From a virus: DNA of 31,038 nucleotides. Below, piece after piece: positions 6,349-12,867 of the stretch (the first letter of the stretch is position 1; every line of letters starts with the position of its first letter). Location: positions 1 to 31,038 of IMG/VR virus record IMGVR_UViG_3300025137_004735; one strand, given 5' to 3'. The position numbers were made by a program, and so were the translations under genes. Under the pieces are notes generated by a model. The model was not told the origin of the DNA, ran no database searches, and saw nothing but the letters and a program-made list of their open reading frames with translations.

Positions 6349-8123
6349 AAAAAACAACAATATTCATAGCGCTTATATTTGGATTATCACTACCAATGAT
6401 AATGCAAAATGTTTCACATGAAACATTAAAACTAAAAACATTTGATACATTTGTTACTAAAAAAGACCCAACTGGCTACTTCACAATATTAAACATAACT
6501 GAAGAAGATGTAATATCTGAAGGCGGTTATCCCTTCCCTAGAGCAAGACTGGCAGAGATACAAACAGATCTATACAACGCAGGTGCATTGGGTGTTGGTT
6601 GGGTGATTGCCTTTACGGAAAAAGATAGATTTGACGGCGATCATCAATTTGCATCATCTTTAAAATTGCTGCCTAGTGTTTTATCTACTTTTGAAAGTAA
6701 TATTGGAAGTTATCCGCCTACTACTGGTACGGTAATATTGGGCGAGAACATAACTGGCATCAAAGCAAAAGGTATAAGAGAAAATATTAAGGTCCTGTCA
6801 AAATACGCAGGTCAAGGTATTGCTTTTGCGCCAGTAGATGTTGATAACCTAGTCAGACAAATACCTTTGCTTATGCAGACTGATGATGGTTGGGTTGCTT
6901 CTTTCGGCACTGAGGTTCTCAAAACATTAGCTCAACAAGATACCTACATAATAAAAGGATCTGCAGCAGGAATTGAGGAAATTGCTGTACGTGGAATACC
7001 ACCTACAAAGTTAGATAAGTATGGCAGACAGTGGATTGATTGGGTCAATACACCGCAGACAACACTACAAGAAATGGATGTACAAAATAAATTTGTTTTT
7101 ATTGGTGTAACCGCAAACGGAGTAATGCCGCAAATAGCTACGCCAATTGGATTGCTAGAGCCACACAAAATACAAGCCGCGTTAGCAGAATCCATACTGT
7201 TAGAAAATAGCCCATACGTACCGAACTGGCACTTAACAGCAGAACTAACAATATTTATAGTATTGAGTTCCCTTACATGGATTCTATTGCATGCTTTGGG
7301 TATGACTAGCGGACTAGTTTTGACTACTTGCATTTATTTAGGGGCAATTTACGGCGGAAAAACTTTAATTGAAAAAGGTATCTTAATTGATGTGTCTTGG
7401 TCTTTAATATCAGCATTCATAATTGGATCAATAGCTTTTTATCTCAAATTTAGAGAGCAATACAAACTGCGACAACAGATAAAAAAACAATTTGAACATT
7501 ACTTAGATCCAAGGCAAGTCAAAAGACTACAAGATAATCCTGATCTACTTAAGTTAGGTGGTGAAAAAAGAACATGTACCTTTTTATTTACAGATCTTAG
7601 GGGCTTCACTGCTTTGTCAGAGACAGTAACACCTGAAAGAGTCACTTACATTATGAATAAAGTTTTAACGGTACAGCAGCATTCTGTGCAAGCACATGGC
7701 GGAATGGTAGATAAGTATATTGGAGATGCAATGATGGCGATTTTTAATGCACCTTTAGATCTAACAAATCACAGCAGAAAAGCTGTTGAATGTGCAACAG
7801 ATATAATGGCAGCAATTAAGATCCTGAATATAGAATTAGTGTCAGAAGGAATACCACCAATTGCTATAGGTATTGGTATAAATTCAGGAGATGCAATTGT
7901 AGGTAATATGGGAAGTGAGAATAGGTTTGATTATACGGCTATAGGTGATGCCGTAAACGTAGCTGCAAGACTTGAAAGCGCCACCAAAGAAAGGAATGTA
8001 GATATACTTATAGGCAGACAGACTGAGTCTTATTGCGGATTTCATTTAAAACTTTTAGAGCCTATAATGGTAAAAGGTAAATCACAGCCGTTGCAAATAT
8101 TCACATGGATAGACAGTCAATAA
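6345..8123 (+). CDS. CHASE2-domain class III adenylate cyclase (membrane receptor)
   Basis: 592 residues. Membrane anchor at about 5-21, then a periplasmic CHASE2 domain (about 30-290). Three further spans follow near 299-318, 321-338 and 350-367. A short linker (FEHYLDPRQVKRL) leads to a class III cyclase domain at 405-592. Metal-binding Asp417 (FTDLRGF) and Asp461 (KYIGDAMMA), purine-selecting Lys457 and Thr531, and the Asn538/Arg542 transition-state pair (NVAARLE) are all present. The enzyme should therefore make cAMP from ATP on the cytoplasmic side, controlled by a periplasmic or membrane signal. ATG overlaps the FecR stop by four bases (ATGA). Such a receptor is ordinary in bacteria but very unusual in a phage lysis-region neighbourhood. 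No truncation or frameshift is seen. Confidence 0.92.
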   Translation: MKKTTIFIALIFGLSLPMIMQNVSHETLKLKTFDTFVTKKDPTGYFTILNITEEDVISEGGYPFPRARLAEIQTDLYNAGALGVGWVIAFTEKDRFDGDHQFASSLKLLPSVLSTFESNIGSYPPTTGTVILGENITGIKAKGIRENIKVLSKYAGQGIAFAPVDVDNLVRQIPLLMQTDDGWVASFGTEVLKTLAQQDTYIIKGSAAGIEEIAVRGIPPTKLDKYGRQWIDWVNTPQTTLQEMDVQNKFVFIGVTANGVMPQIATPIGLLEPHKIQAALAESILLENSPYVPNWHLTAELTIFIVLSSLTWILLHALGMTSGLVLTTCIYLGAIYGGKTLIEKGILIDVSWSLISAFIIGSIAFYLKFREQYKLRQQIKKQFEHYLDPRQVKRLQDNPDLLKLGGEKRTCTFLFTDLRGFTALSETVTPERVTYIMNKVLTVQQHSVQAHGGMVDKYIGDAMMAIFNAPLDLTNHSRKAVECATDIMAAIKILNIELVSEGIPPIAIGIGINSGDAIVGNMGSENRFDYTAIGDAVNVAARLESATKERNVDILIGRQTESYCGFHLKLLEPIMVKGKSQPLQIFTWIDSQ

Positions 8124-8329
8124 TTTTAAAAATAGTTAGATTCTTTAGACCACGTTATCAAGTGCGTGTCTCTTTTAATAAAGAATATGGCGATTCTGAT
8201 GATAAGGTATATATTGCAAAAAAAATAATTAAACAAAAAGAGAATCATTTAAAGTTTCGTAATCTAGCAAATAAGACTATTGAGTATAGAAGCGCAGGCG
8301 GATTAAACTATATTATTGAGGATATGTAA
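8105..8329 (+). CDS. Conserved small phage protein, unknown function
   Basis: 74 residues, basic. The N-terminus has an amphipathic basic segment (IILKIVRFFRPRYQ). The C-terminal half (KVYIAKKIIKQKENHLKFRN, then AGGLNYIIEDM) has the look of a small beta-rich protein that I associate with phage lysis or tail neighbourhoods, but I cannot give a function. It starts inside the end of the cyclase gene (19-base overlap) and its stop overlaps the following start (TAATG), so it is translationally embedded between cargo and spanin genes. Confidence 0.6.
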   Translation: MDRQSIILKIVRFFRPRYQVRVSFNKEYGDSDDKVYIAKKIIKQKENHLKFRNLANKTIEYRSAGGLNYIIEDM

Positions 8330-8724
8330 TGCAGCAATTATTGGTAGGAGTAGTAATAGTATTGGGTTTAGCTTCTTATTATTTTTATAGTCAAAATCAA
8401 ATATTACAGGCTAATAATTCAGCACTTGAAGGTGCGGTAGCCACACAAGAAGAAGCAATAAAAACTATACAAGCTGACTTTGAAATGCAAACACAGCAAT
8501 TGCAGGACTTGACAATTAAGAGTCAAGCAGCGCAAAAAGAATTAAATAGATACACGCAGTTCATACAAAACTATGAACTTACTGCTAAAATTTTAACCGA
8601 TCCAATAGAAATGCAGAGGAAAATTAACAATGGTACAAAACATATCATGGAAGAGATTGAGAAACTCAGCGACACAGTTGATAATCTTGATGATGGTTTG
8701 CAGTTGCAGTCTAATTCCAACTAA
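8329..8724 (+). CDS. Rz-like inner-membrane spanin subunit
   Basis: 131 residues. One N-terminal membrane span at about 3-21 (QLLVGVVIVLGLASYYFY) is followed by a long helical periplasmic domain rich in Gln, Glu and Ala (ANNSALEGAVATQEEAIKTI...). This is the N-out, C-periplasmic architecture of Rz-type i-spanins. The o-spanin-like lipoprotein gene starts inside it in another frame, the classic Rz/Rz1 arrangement. Together they would bridge and fuse inner and outer membranes at lysis. Sequence identity to a named family cannot be shown here, but topology plus the embedded lipoprotein make the call good. Confidence 0.75.
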   Translation: MQQLLVGVVIVLGLASYYFYSQNQILQANNSALEGAVATQEEAIKTIQADFEMQTQQLQDLTIKSQAAQKELNRYTQFIQNYELTAKILTDPIEMQRKINNGTKHIMEEIEKLSDTVDNLDDGLQLQSNSN

Positions 8725-9019
8725 GAAAATAGAAGTATCAGCAAAACCTTTAGAAAGGCAAATAGTGCAACCTATTATGCCGAGAGAAATAGATCTAAAA
8801 CAACCACAATGGATTGCTGTTACGCCCGATAATTGGGAAGAGCAATTAGCACTAATTGAAGAACAGGAAGGAGAGTTAGTGTTCTTGGCTATGACAATTC
8901 CTGACTATGAGGTGATGGCATATAACATGCAAGAGATCAAAAGATACATCACAGAGTTAAAGGATGTAGTTGTTTATTACAGAAAAGTAACAACAGAAAA
9001 ACTTCCAAATGATAAATAA
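8630..9019 (+). CDS. Rz1-like outer-membrane spanin lipoprotein, nested in the Rz gene
   Basis: 129 residues. A basic N-terminus and hydrophobic stretch (LIILMMVCSC) end in a lipobox-like cysteine (V-C-S-C), so the mature protein would be lipidated. The following segment is Pro-rich (SLIPTKK...AKPLERQIVQPIMPR), as in Rz1. The remainder (TPDNWEEQLALIEEQEGELV...) is acidic and helical and makes the protein longer than lambda Rz1. It overlaps the Rz-like gene by 95 bases in another frame. AGAGGA lies about nine bases upstream of the ATG. Partner of the preceding i-spanin. Confidence 0.7.
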   Translation: MVQNISWKRLRNSATQLIILMMVCSCSLIPTKKIEVSAKPLERQIVQPIMPREIDLKQPQWIAVTPDNWEEQLALIEEQEGELVFLAMTIPDYEVMAYNMQEIKRYITELKDVVVYYRKVTTEKLPNDK

Positions 9020-9055
9020 ATCTGATAGCCTTTAATTTTCATATAGGAGAATACT

Positions 9056-9217
9056 ATGGGAATGATATTTGAGTGGATTGGTATAATCACAATAGTAGTC
9101 ACTTTGGCTTCTGTTATTTGTGCTTTAACTCCAACACCAAAGGACGATAAAATGCTTGGCAAACTCTACAAAGCGATAGAATTGGCAGCATTGAATATCG
9201 GAAAAGCTAAACAGTAA
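9056..9217 (+). CDS. Small membrane protein with conserved ALTPTPKDD tail (53 aa)
   Basis: ATG at 9056 with TAGGAG eight bases upstream; stop at 9215-9217. One hydrophobic span lies at residues 8-24 (IGIITIVVTLASVICAL), followed by TPTPKDDKMLGKLYKAIELA and ending ALNIGKAKQ. This (A)LTPTPxDD...GKLY...(A)LNIGKAK pattern recurs in small phage membrane proteins near lysis genes. It may be a holin or lysis accessory, but its role is not established. It lies between the spanin and nuclease genes with its own strong ribosome site. Confidence 0.75.
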   Translation: MGMIFEWIGIITIVVTLASVICALTPTPKDDKMLGKLYKAIELAALNIGKAKQ

Positions 9218-9223
9218 AACATA

Positions 9224-9239
9224 AGGTGCAGAAGCACCT
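9224..9239 (+). terminator. Short hairpin before the nuclease gene (weak terminator or start-site structure)
   Basis: Perfect 6-bp stem AGGTGC / GCACCT with an AGAA loop, followed by ACTTATTT. The T-tract is interrupted, so termination would be weak. The hairpin ends eight bases before the nuclease ATG, where no Shine-Dalgarno is visible, so it may affect initiation instead. Confidence 0.4.
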
Positions 9240-9247
9240 ACTTATTT

Positions 9248-9643
9248 ATGTCAAACACAGTTACACCATTTGTTTATAACGCAATACTTGAAAGGGTTGT
9301 TGATGGTGACACTGTTGATGTTACTCTTGACTTGGGGTTTTCAGTTTTTCTGCGCAAACAACGCTGCAGGTTGGCAGGCATTGATACCCCAGAGTCTAGA
9401 ACTCGCAACCTAGCAGAGAAGGCATTGGGAAAAAAAGCATCAGCTAGGCTCTCTGAACTTTGTGTAGGCTCATTTAAAATACAGTCATTGGGTAAAGGTA
9501 AATATGGGAGAATACTTGCAATACCTTATACGGAAGATGGTCAAGATATTTGTCAAATGCTTGTCAATGAAGGTCATGCCGTGGAATATCATGGCGGAAC
9601 AAAAACAGCAAAAGTCAGAAATGACGGAACATGGGGCAACTAA
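9248..9643 (+). CDS. Staphylococcal-type (thermonuclease) nuclease
   Basis: 131 residues, a complete SNase domain. Ca-binding and catalytic motifs are present: VVDGDTVDV (D19, D21), RLAGIDTPE (R41, E49) and KGKYGRIL (R88), which correspond to Arg35, Glu43 and Arg87 of the S. aureus enzyme. It should cleave DNA or RNA endonucleolytically with Ca2+. There is no signal peptide, so it acts in the cytoplasm or after lysis. Possible roles are host nucleic acid degradation or debris removal. It lies between lysis genes, one base before the lysozyme start. Confidence 0.9.
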   Translation: MSNTVTPFVYNAILERVVDGDTVDVTLDLGFSVFLRKQRCRLAGIDTPESRTRNLAEKALGKKASARLSELCVGSFKIQSLGKGKYGRILAIPYTEDGQDICQMLVNEGHAVEYHGGTKTAKVRNDGTWGN

Positions 9644-9644
9644 A

Positions 9645-10106
9645 ATGCACTTATCAGATGAAGGCTTATCATTAATTAAAAAGTTTGAGGGATGTCCAAC
9701 GGAAGGCGGTCTTGCTGTCCCATATAAATGTCAAGCAGGTGTTTTGACTATAGGTTACGGTCATACTAGAACGGTCAAACCGCATGATAAATGGACAATG
9801 GATCATGCAAGCTACATTCTGCAAGAAGAAATAGAAGATGAATATGAACCGTATGTCAATGATCTAGTAACAGTGCCATTACATCAAAATCAATTTGACG
9901 CTTTGGTAGCATGGGTATTTAATCTTGGACCAACAAACTTCACAAGCAGCACAATGATACAGGTACTTAATTCAGCAGATTATGATGGTGTTCCATATCA
10001 AATGAAAAGATGGAACAAAGTAAATGGGCAGGTCAGTGACGGTTTAATTCGTAGACGAGAAGCGGAAGCATTGCTGTTTGAGGGTAAAAGTTGGGAACAT
10101 ATCTAA
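9645..10106 (+). CDS. Endolysin, GH24-type lysozyme
   Basis: 153 residues from ATG 9645 (alternative in-frame ATG at 9621 adds eight residues; the family normally begins with LSDEGLSLIKKFEG, so the later start is preferred). Motifs: KFEG with Glu, then CQAGVLTIGYGHT, and later HQNQFDALVAWVFNLG and RWNKVNGQVSDGLIRRREAE, typical of phage muramidases of the R21/P1 Lyz type. The catalytic spacing is odd: the FEG Glu is 13 residues before the Cys of the C-x5-T motif, while a second Glu (PTEGG) sits at the canonical distance of eight. There is no signal or SAR segment, so a holin is needed. Hydrolyses peptidoglycan. Confidence 0.92.
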   Translation: MHLSDEGLSLIKKFEGCPTEGGLAVPYKCQAGVLTIGYGHTRTVKPHDKWTMDHASYILQEEIEDEYEPYVNDLVTVPLHQNQFDALVAWVFNLGPTNFTSSTMIQVLNSADYDGVPYQMKRWNKVNGQVSDGLIRRREAEALLFEGKSWEHI

Positions 10107-10325
10107 ATGGCTCTAAGCAAGACACAGAACAAAAGGCTTGGGGTAATACTAAGTGTCATGTTCAAGGAAGAAACCCCGCAGGAACTACTACAGGACGTTC
10201 TAGAGCATGGTTTTGTAACTCAAGTTGATAATACTTACGAACTTACAGATAAAGGCATTGATGAAAAAAACCGACTCTGTACTTTGTCAGGACTTAATAT
10301 CAAATATTCTAACGAGAAAGCCTAG
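10107..10325 (+). CDS. Small hypothetical protein, possibly winged-helix-like
   Basis: 72 residues starting directly after the lysozyme stop, so probably co-translated. The sequence (KTQNKRLGVILSVMF..., then VTQVDNTYELTDKGIDEKNRL) has the helix - helix - strand - ELTDKG pattern common in winged-helix proteins, though too short for certainty. It is the last plus-strand gene before the convergent early operon, whose final stop lies two bases away. No clear terminator is visible at the junction. Confidence 0.55.
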   Translation: MALSKTQNKRLGVILSVMFKEETPQELLQDVLEHGFVTQVDNTYELTDKGIDEKNRLCTLSGLNIKYSNEKA

Positions 10326-10326
10326 A

Positions 10327-10884
10327 TTAAATCCAATCATTTCCCTCATACCATCCAACAAGGCTGAAACGACTGCCCTTAGATACCTCAGTGACTCTAT
10401 GATAAAGAAAGGATGGAAAAACTAGTATAGTTCCTTTTTCTCTCAACTTTTTCTTATCTAAATTACCAACATCTTTACTAAACTCAAAATCACCGCCTAC
10501 ATAATCAATGCTATCTGAAAGTTGTACTGTAACGCTCAGTTTTCTTTGTGATGTATGATTGAAGATATTGGAATCCATATGATAGTCATAAAAATCACCT
10601 TCGGAGTAATTGGCTATTTGAAATTCTTGAAAACCGTTTAGCTGCACACCAAAACATTCGCGATTTGCCATAGTAATATATGTGTTCATTATTCTATTCA
10701 AATATATTCCATTCTCGGAATCATAGGTACAAGGCAGAATATTTGAAGATCTAACGGACTTGTCAATATTAGACACATTTCCAACCTCAGACTCTTTAGG
10801 TTTGCCCTCTAGATACAAAGATATTATTGCTTCACAATGTTCAGCGCTAAGTTCTGATTGCCAAGAGTAGCAATAGGTATTCAT
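10327..10884 (-). CDS. 2-oxoglutarate/Fe(II) oxygenase (prolyl-4-hydroxylase / PKHD-like)
   Basis: 185 residues. The double-stranded beta-helix motifs are visible: YDYHMDS (H102, D104), RKLSVTVQLSD, DYVGGDFEF, and FPSFLYHRVTEVSKGSRFSL (H162 as third iron ligand, R172 for the 2-oxoglutarate carboxylate). It should hydroxylate a protein or small substrate using 2-oxoglutarate and oxygen. Such oxygenases are frequent in marine phages; the substrate is unknown. It is last in the minus-strand early operon and its ATG overlaps the stop of a 31-codon ORF. Confidence 0.9.
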   Translation of the reverse strand: MNTYCYSWQSELSAEHCEAIISLYLEGKPKESEVGNVSNIDKSVRSSNILPCTYDSENGIYLNRIMNTYITMANRECFGVQLNGFQEFQIANYSEGDFYDYHMDSNIFNHTSQRKLSVTVQLSDSIDYVGGDFEFSKDVGNLDKKKLREKGTILVFPSFLYHRVTEVSKGSRFSLVGWYEGNDWI

Positions 10885-10979
10885 CAGCTTCTATTTCTAA
10901 AAAGATAAATTAAGTTTCTTAATGTTTGCTTTGACAAATGCTGCAAATGTTTTGGTATTGTAATTCCTTGGACTATCAT
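10884..10979 (-). CDS. Possible 31-aa coupling ORF before the oxygenase
   Basis: Start ATG at 10979-10977 overlaps the stop of the upstream gene as ATGA, and its stop TGA overlaps the oxygenase ATG as TGATG. The peptide is basic (IPKHLQHLSKQTLRNLIYLF) and ends in RNRS. Both junctions are typical of translational coupling, which is unlikely by chance for a spacer of this size. No homologue is recognised. It could be a real microprotein or only a relay that delivers ribosomes to the oxygenase start. Confidence 0.45.
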   Translation of the reverse strand: MIVQGITIPKHLQHLSKQTLRNLIYLFRNRS

Positions 10980-11350
10980 AACCACTCTTTATCAATCTCC
11001 TTAGTTTTATCACTAACATTTAGATCTCCATAAAGATTCAACATATCATTCCATTGCTTATCATCTTTATGTTCTTTTTGCATAAGATAGAAATGTATTG
11101 ATTTCTTAATATTCACATGATCTTCCTCAGTCAAATACACAAGACCTTTATCAAATTTAATATCCATATCATCTTTTAAAGAATCACGACCTGCACGATC
11201 CAATCTAAACATTCTCCTACGCACTAACTCACAAAAACATTTAATTTTCAATGGCAGGGAACTGCTTGAAGATACAAGCCAATCTTTTAGTTCACTGTTA
11301 TAGGCTCTTCTCAATTTTTGTGGAATCCACGTTTTTTCTTGTATTAACAT
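10976..11350 (-). CDS. Hypothetical protein
   Basis: 124 residues, highly charged, no membrane segment. The N-terminal part is basic (TWIPQKLRRAYNSELKDWL; CELVRRRMFRLDRAGRDSL), the C-terminal part acidic and helical (TEEDHVNIKKSIHFYLMQKE). A GAGGA ribosome site lies upstream. Its start overlaps the end of the upstream gene by seven bases. I do not recognise the family; a nucleic acid or protein-binding role is only a guess from the basic N-terminus. Confidence 0.6.
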   Translation of the reverse strand: MLIQEKTWIPQKLRRAYNSELKDWLVSSSSSLPLKIKCFCELVRRRMFRLDRAGRDSLKDDMDIKFDKGLVYLTEEDHVNIKKSIHFYLMQKEHKDDKQWNDMLNLYGDLNVSDKTKEIDKEWL

Positions 11351-11565
11351 AATTTATCCTCTACTGGTCCAAGTTTAAGTTTTGTAAAATGGCAACTTAT
11401 AAAGCCATGTAGGTCAGCATCATAATCATGTATAACTTGGTGTGATTCATTATCTTCCACTAAACTCGTTTTATATTTTTTTAACAACTGACCAGTTTTT
11501 TTATCTTCTATATCTATAGAAATTTTTACATCAAAGTAATCACCAACATATGTTGAATTAGCCAT
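11344..11565 (-). CDS. Hypothetical protein
   Basis: 73 residues. Alternating hydrophobic and polar residues (YFDVKISIDIED, LLKKYKTSLVEDNESHQVIH) suggest a small beta-rich protein. It has a strong AGGAG ribosome site. It sits in the middle of the minus-strand early operon between tiny membrane proteins and another unknown gene. Not recognised. Confidence 0.6.
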   Translation of the reverse strand: MANSTYVGDYFDVKISIDIEDKKTGQLLKKYKTSLVEDNESHQVIHDYDADLHGFISCHFTKLKLGPVEDKLC

Positions 11566-11574
11566 ATTTTTCTC

Positions 11575-11727
11575 CTATTTATTTATAAATTTTATTATTT
11601 CAATATCAGATAAGACTACATTTACTAAAATCAACATTGCAAAAGATAATAAGGCTATAAGAACAATGATAGCTATACCAACCCATTTCATTTCTTTTGC
11701 TATTTCCTTTTCAAATATTTTATTCAT
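11575..11727 (-). CDS. Tiny membrane protein (50 aa)
   Basis: ATG at 11727-11725 with GGAG upstream; stop TAG at 11577-11575. An amphipathic charged N-terminus (MNKIFEKEIAKEMKW) precedes one long hydrophobic span (VGIAIIVLIALLSFAMLILV) and a short polar tail (SDIEIIKFINK). Its ATG overlaps the stop of the upstream tiny gene (ATGAATAA), implying coupling. It could alter the host inner membrane early in infection; function unknown. Confidence 0.65.
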   Translation of the reverse strand: MNKIFEKEIAKEMKWVGIAIIVLIALLSFAMLILVNVVLSDIEIIKFINK

Positions 11728-11860
11728 TATTTTTACTCCATTTACAATTTACAATGTCCTCTAGTTCGTGTGTTGAACTATCTTTCACTATAAAATCTAT
11801 TACGATCCAAGCCATGCACCAAATTGCTGTTGGCAATATCAACCAAAATATATAACTCAT
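11720..11860 (-). CDS. Tiny membrane protein (46 aa)
   Basis: ATG at 11860-11858 with AGGGGGA upstream; stop TAA at 11722-11720. The N-terminal half is a hydrophobic Trp-rich span (YIFWLILPTAIWCMAWIVI), the rest polar (DFIVKDSSTHELEDIVNC...). With the next gene it forms a pair of overlapping single-span membrane microproteins inside the early operon. No family recognised. Superinfection exclusion or host takeover are possible early roles for such proteins but are not shown by the sequence. Confidence 0.6.
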   Translation of the reverse strand: MSYIFWLILPTAIWCMAWIVIDFIVKDSSTHELEDIVNCKWSKNNE

Positions 11861-11868
11861 ATTTCCCC

Positions 11869-12060
11869 CTAATGTAATATTCTTTCTCTACATCCATTCT
11901 TTATAAAGTCATGCAGATCTTGCCAATCATCTTCATTTAAAAACTTCTTAGCATCCTTCAACGTCATAGACATAATATCTATTTGGTACTTTATAGAAAG
12001 TTTTACTACTTTTCTTTCCATCGGATTTAACCCTGCAAATTCATCATTCTTATATGTCAT
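11869..12060 (-). CDS. Hypothetical protein
   Basis: 63 residues, no membrane segment. The sequence (MTYKNDEFAGLNPMERKVVK, then DAKKFLNEDDWQDLHDFIKN) is mainly helical. TAGGAG precedes the ATG at the usual distance, and the gene starts two bases after the upstream stop. Not recognised; the helical, charged character fits a small regulatory or inhibitory early protein. Confidence 0.6.
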   Translation of the reverse strand: MTYKNDEFAGLNPMERKVVKLSIKYQIDIMSMTLKDAKKFLNEDDWQDLHDFIKNGCRERILH

Positions 12061-12061
12061 T

Positions 12062-12283
12062 TTATACTCCTAGTTTAGATTGTTCATATTCGTTACGCAT
12101 CTCAATATTTTTTAGATAAAGATATTCAATTAAAACAGACTCAGGCGTTTGCCCTATATGTTTATTGGCAATTCTTGACTTGCTTATGTCAGCTAAAACA
12201 TTGAAATACAAGCAAGCTAAATCTTTTATATCATGATCGTGTATGTAAGTGTCTAGTTCCCCTAACTGGTCCTTAGTTATCAT
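12062..12283 (-). CDS. Hypothetical protein
   Basis: 73 residues from the ATG at 12283 (an in-frame TTG at 12295 would add four residues; the ATG overlaps the end of the regulator gene by 11 bases and is preferred). Acidic and helical (DQLGELDTYIHDHDIKDLAC, SVLIEYLYLKNIEMRNEYEQ). It shares a transcript with the Cro/CI-like gene directly upstream. Not recognised. Confidence 0.6.
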   Translation of the reverse strand: MITKDQLGELDTYIHDHDIKDLACLYFNVLADISKSRIANKHIGQTPESVLIEYLYLKNIEMRNEYEQSKLGV

Positions 12284-12470
12284 TTTTCTTCTCAAAAAAA
12301 TGGTTTATTAATAACTCAATTCTAAAATTGATTGCAACATATCCGCATTCCATTCTAGCAATCATGCTGCGGTTAGGCTCTCCATTTACTTTGTAGCCAA
12401 GAAACTCTGCAAGTTCAACTTGTGTAACTCCTGCATCTTTTCTTAACTGTCTTAATTCGGGTCCGCTCAT
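12273..12470 (-). CDS. Cro/CI-family helix-turn-helix regulator
   Basis: 65 residues, a single XRE domain: LRQLRKDAGVTQVELAEFLG (helices 1-2 and turn), then a recognition region NGEPNRSMIARMECG and a closing helix (FRIELLINHFF). It lacks a C-terminal dimerisation or cleavage domain, so it resembles Cro or an excisionase-like regulator rather than full CI. It has its own promoter (12497-12524) and a good AGGAG site, and heads the distal half of the minus-strand operon. It is one of two candidates for the protein that binds the palindromic operators in this window. Confidence 0.8.
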   Translation of the reverse strand: MSGPELRQLRKDAGVTQVELAEFLGYKVNGEPNRSMIARMECGYVAINFRIELLINHFFEKKNDN

Positions 12471-12496
12471 ATATCTTCTCCTATAGTTATTTGGTT

Positions 12497-12524
12497 ATTA
12501 TAGCAACTTACGTTATATATGCAA
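12497..12524 (-). promoter_or_regulatory. Promoter for the Cro/CI-like gene and distal early genes
   Basis: On the minus strand: TTGCAT (12524-12519), 16-bp spacer, TATAAT (12502-12497). Same layout as the promoters at 2710 and 29615, including the GTTATTATA core around the -10 box. Predicted start near 12490, 20 bases before the regulator ATG. Confidence 0.65.
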
Positions 12525-12525
12525 C

Positions 12526-12867
12526 CTAAAAGGGCAGATCGTCATTGGGGTCGTTTAGATAGAGTTGAGATTTTTCAAAAAGTTTTTTTGCCCATTCTTG
12601 CCCGAATGTCTCAGGCAATCCGTAATGTGCAAAGAACTTGAATTCGTCACCGAACTTCGTGTGCAGGGTAGAGTGGTGATGATAGCAAAGGGGTATCACT
12701 TGATCATCTCCTGCACGTAATGACATTCCGCGCTTTTTATCTGCAGGCTTTAACAAATGGTGAACCTGTATCTCTTTAGAATGAGAATAAAATCCTGCTT
12801 TGCACAAGAGACAAGAAAGGCTTGCAACATACTCAAGATGCTCCCTGTCCTTGTAACGCTTTGACAT
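12526..12867 (-). CDS. HNH-type nuclease / Ref-like recombination protein
   Basis: 113 residues. A zinc-bound HNH pattern is visible: SCLLCKAG (C-x2-C), IQVHHLLKP (the HH of HNH), GDDQVIPLCYHHHSTLHTKFGDE (C-x2-H...H). Order and spacing resemble phage HNH proteins of the Ref/DUF968 group that act in recombination. It ends in DPNDDLPF, like the tip that SSB proteins use to recruit partners. The ATG abuts the stop of the upstream ssDNA-associated gene. Context (ERF, exonuclease) supports a recombination or repair role. Confidence 0.75.
   Translation of the reverse strand: MSKRYKDREHLEYVASLSCLLCKAGFYSHSKEIQVHHLLKPADKKRGMSLRAGDDQVIPLCYHHHSTLHTKFGDEFKFFAHYGLPETFGQEWAKKLFEKSQLYLNDPNDDLPF

Noticed and set aside
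6944-7333. 129-codon minus-strand ORF inside the cyclase gene
   Set aside because: Opposite a well-conserved enzyme, with no start signal and no recognisable product.
10225-10425. Plus-strand ORF across the convergent junction
   Set aside because: It overlaps both the 10107 gene and the 2-oxoglutarate oxygenase, and lacks a ribosome site.
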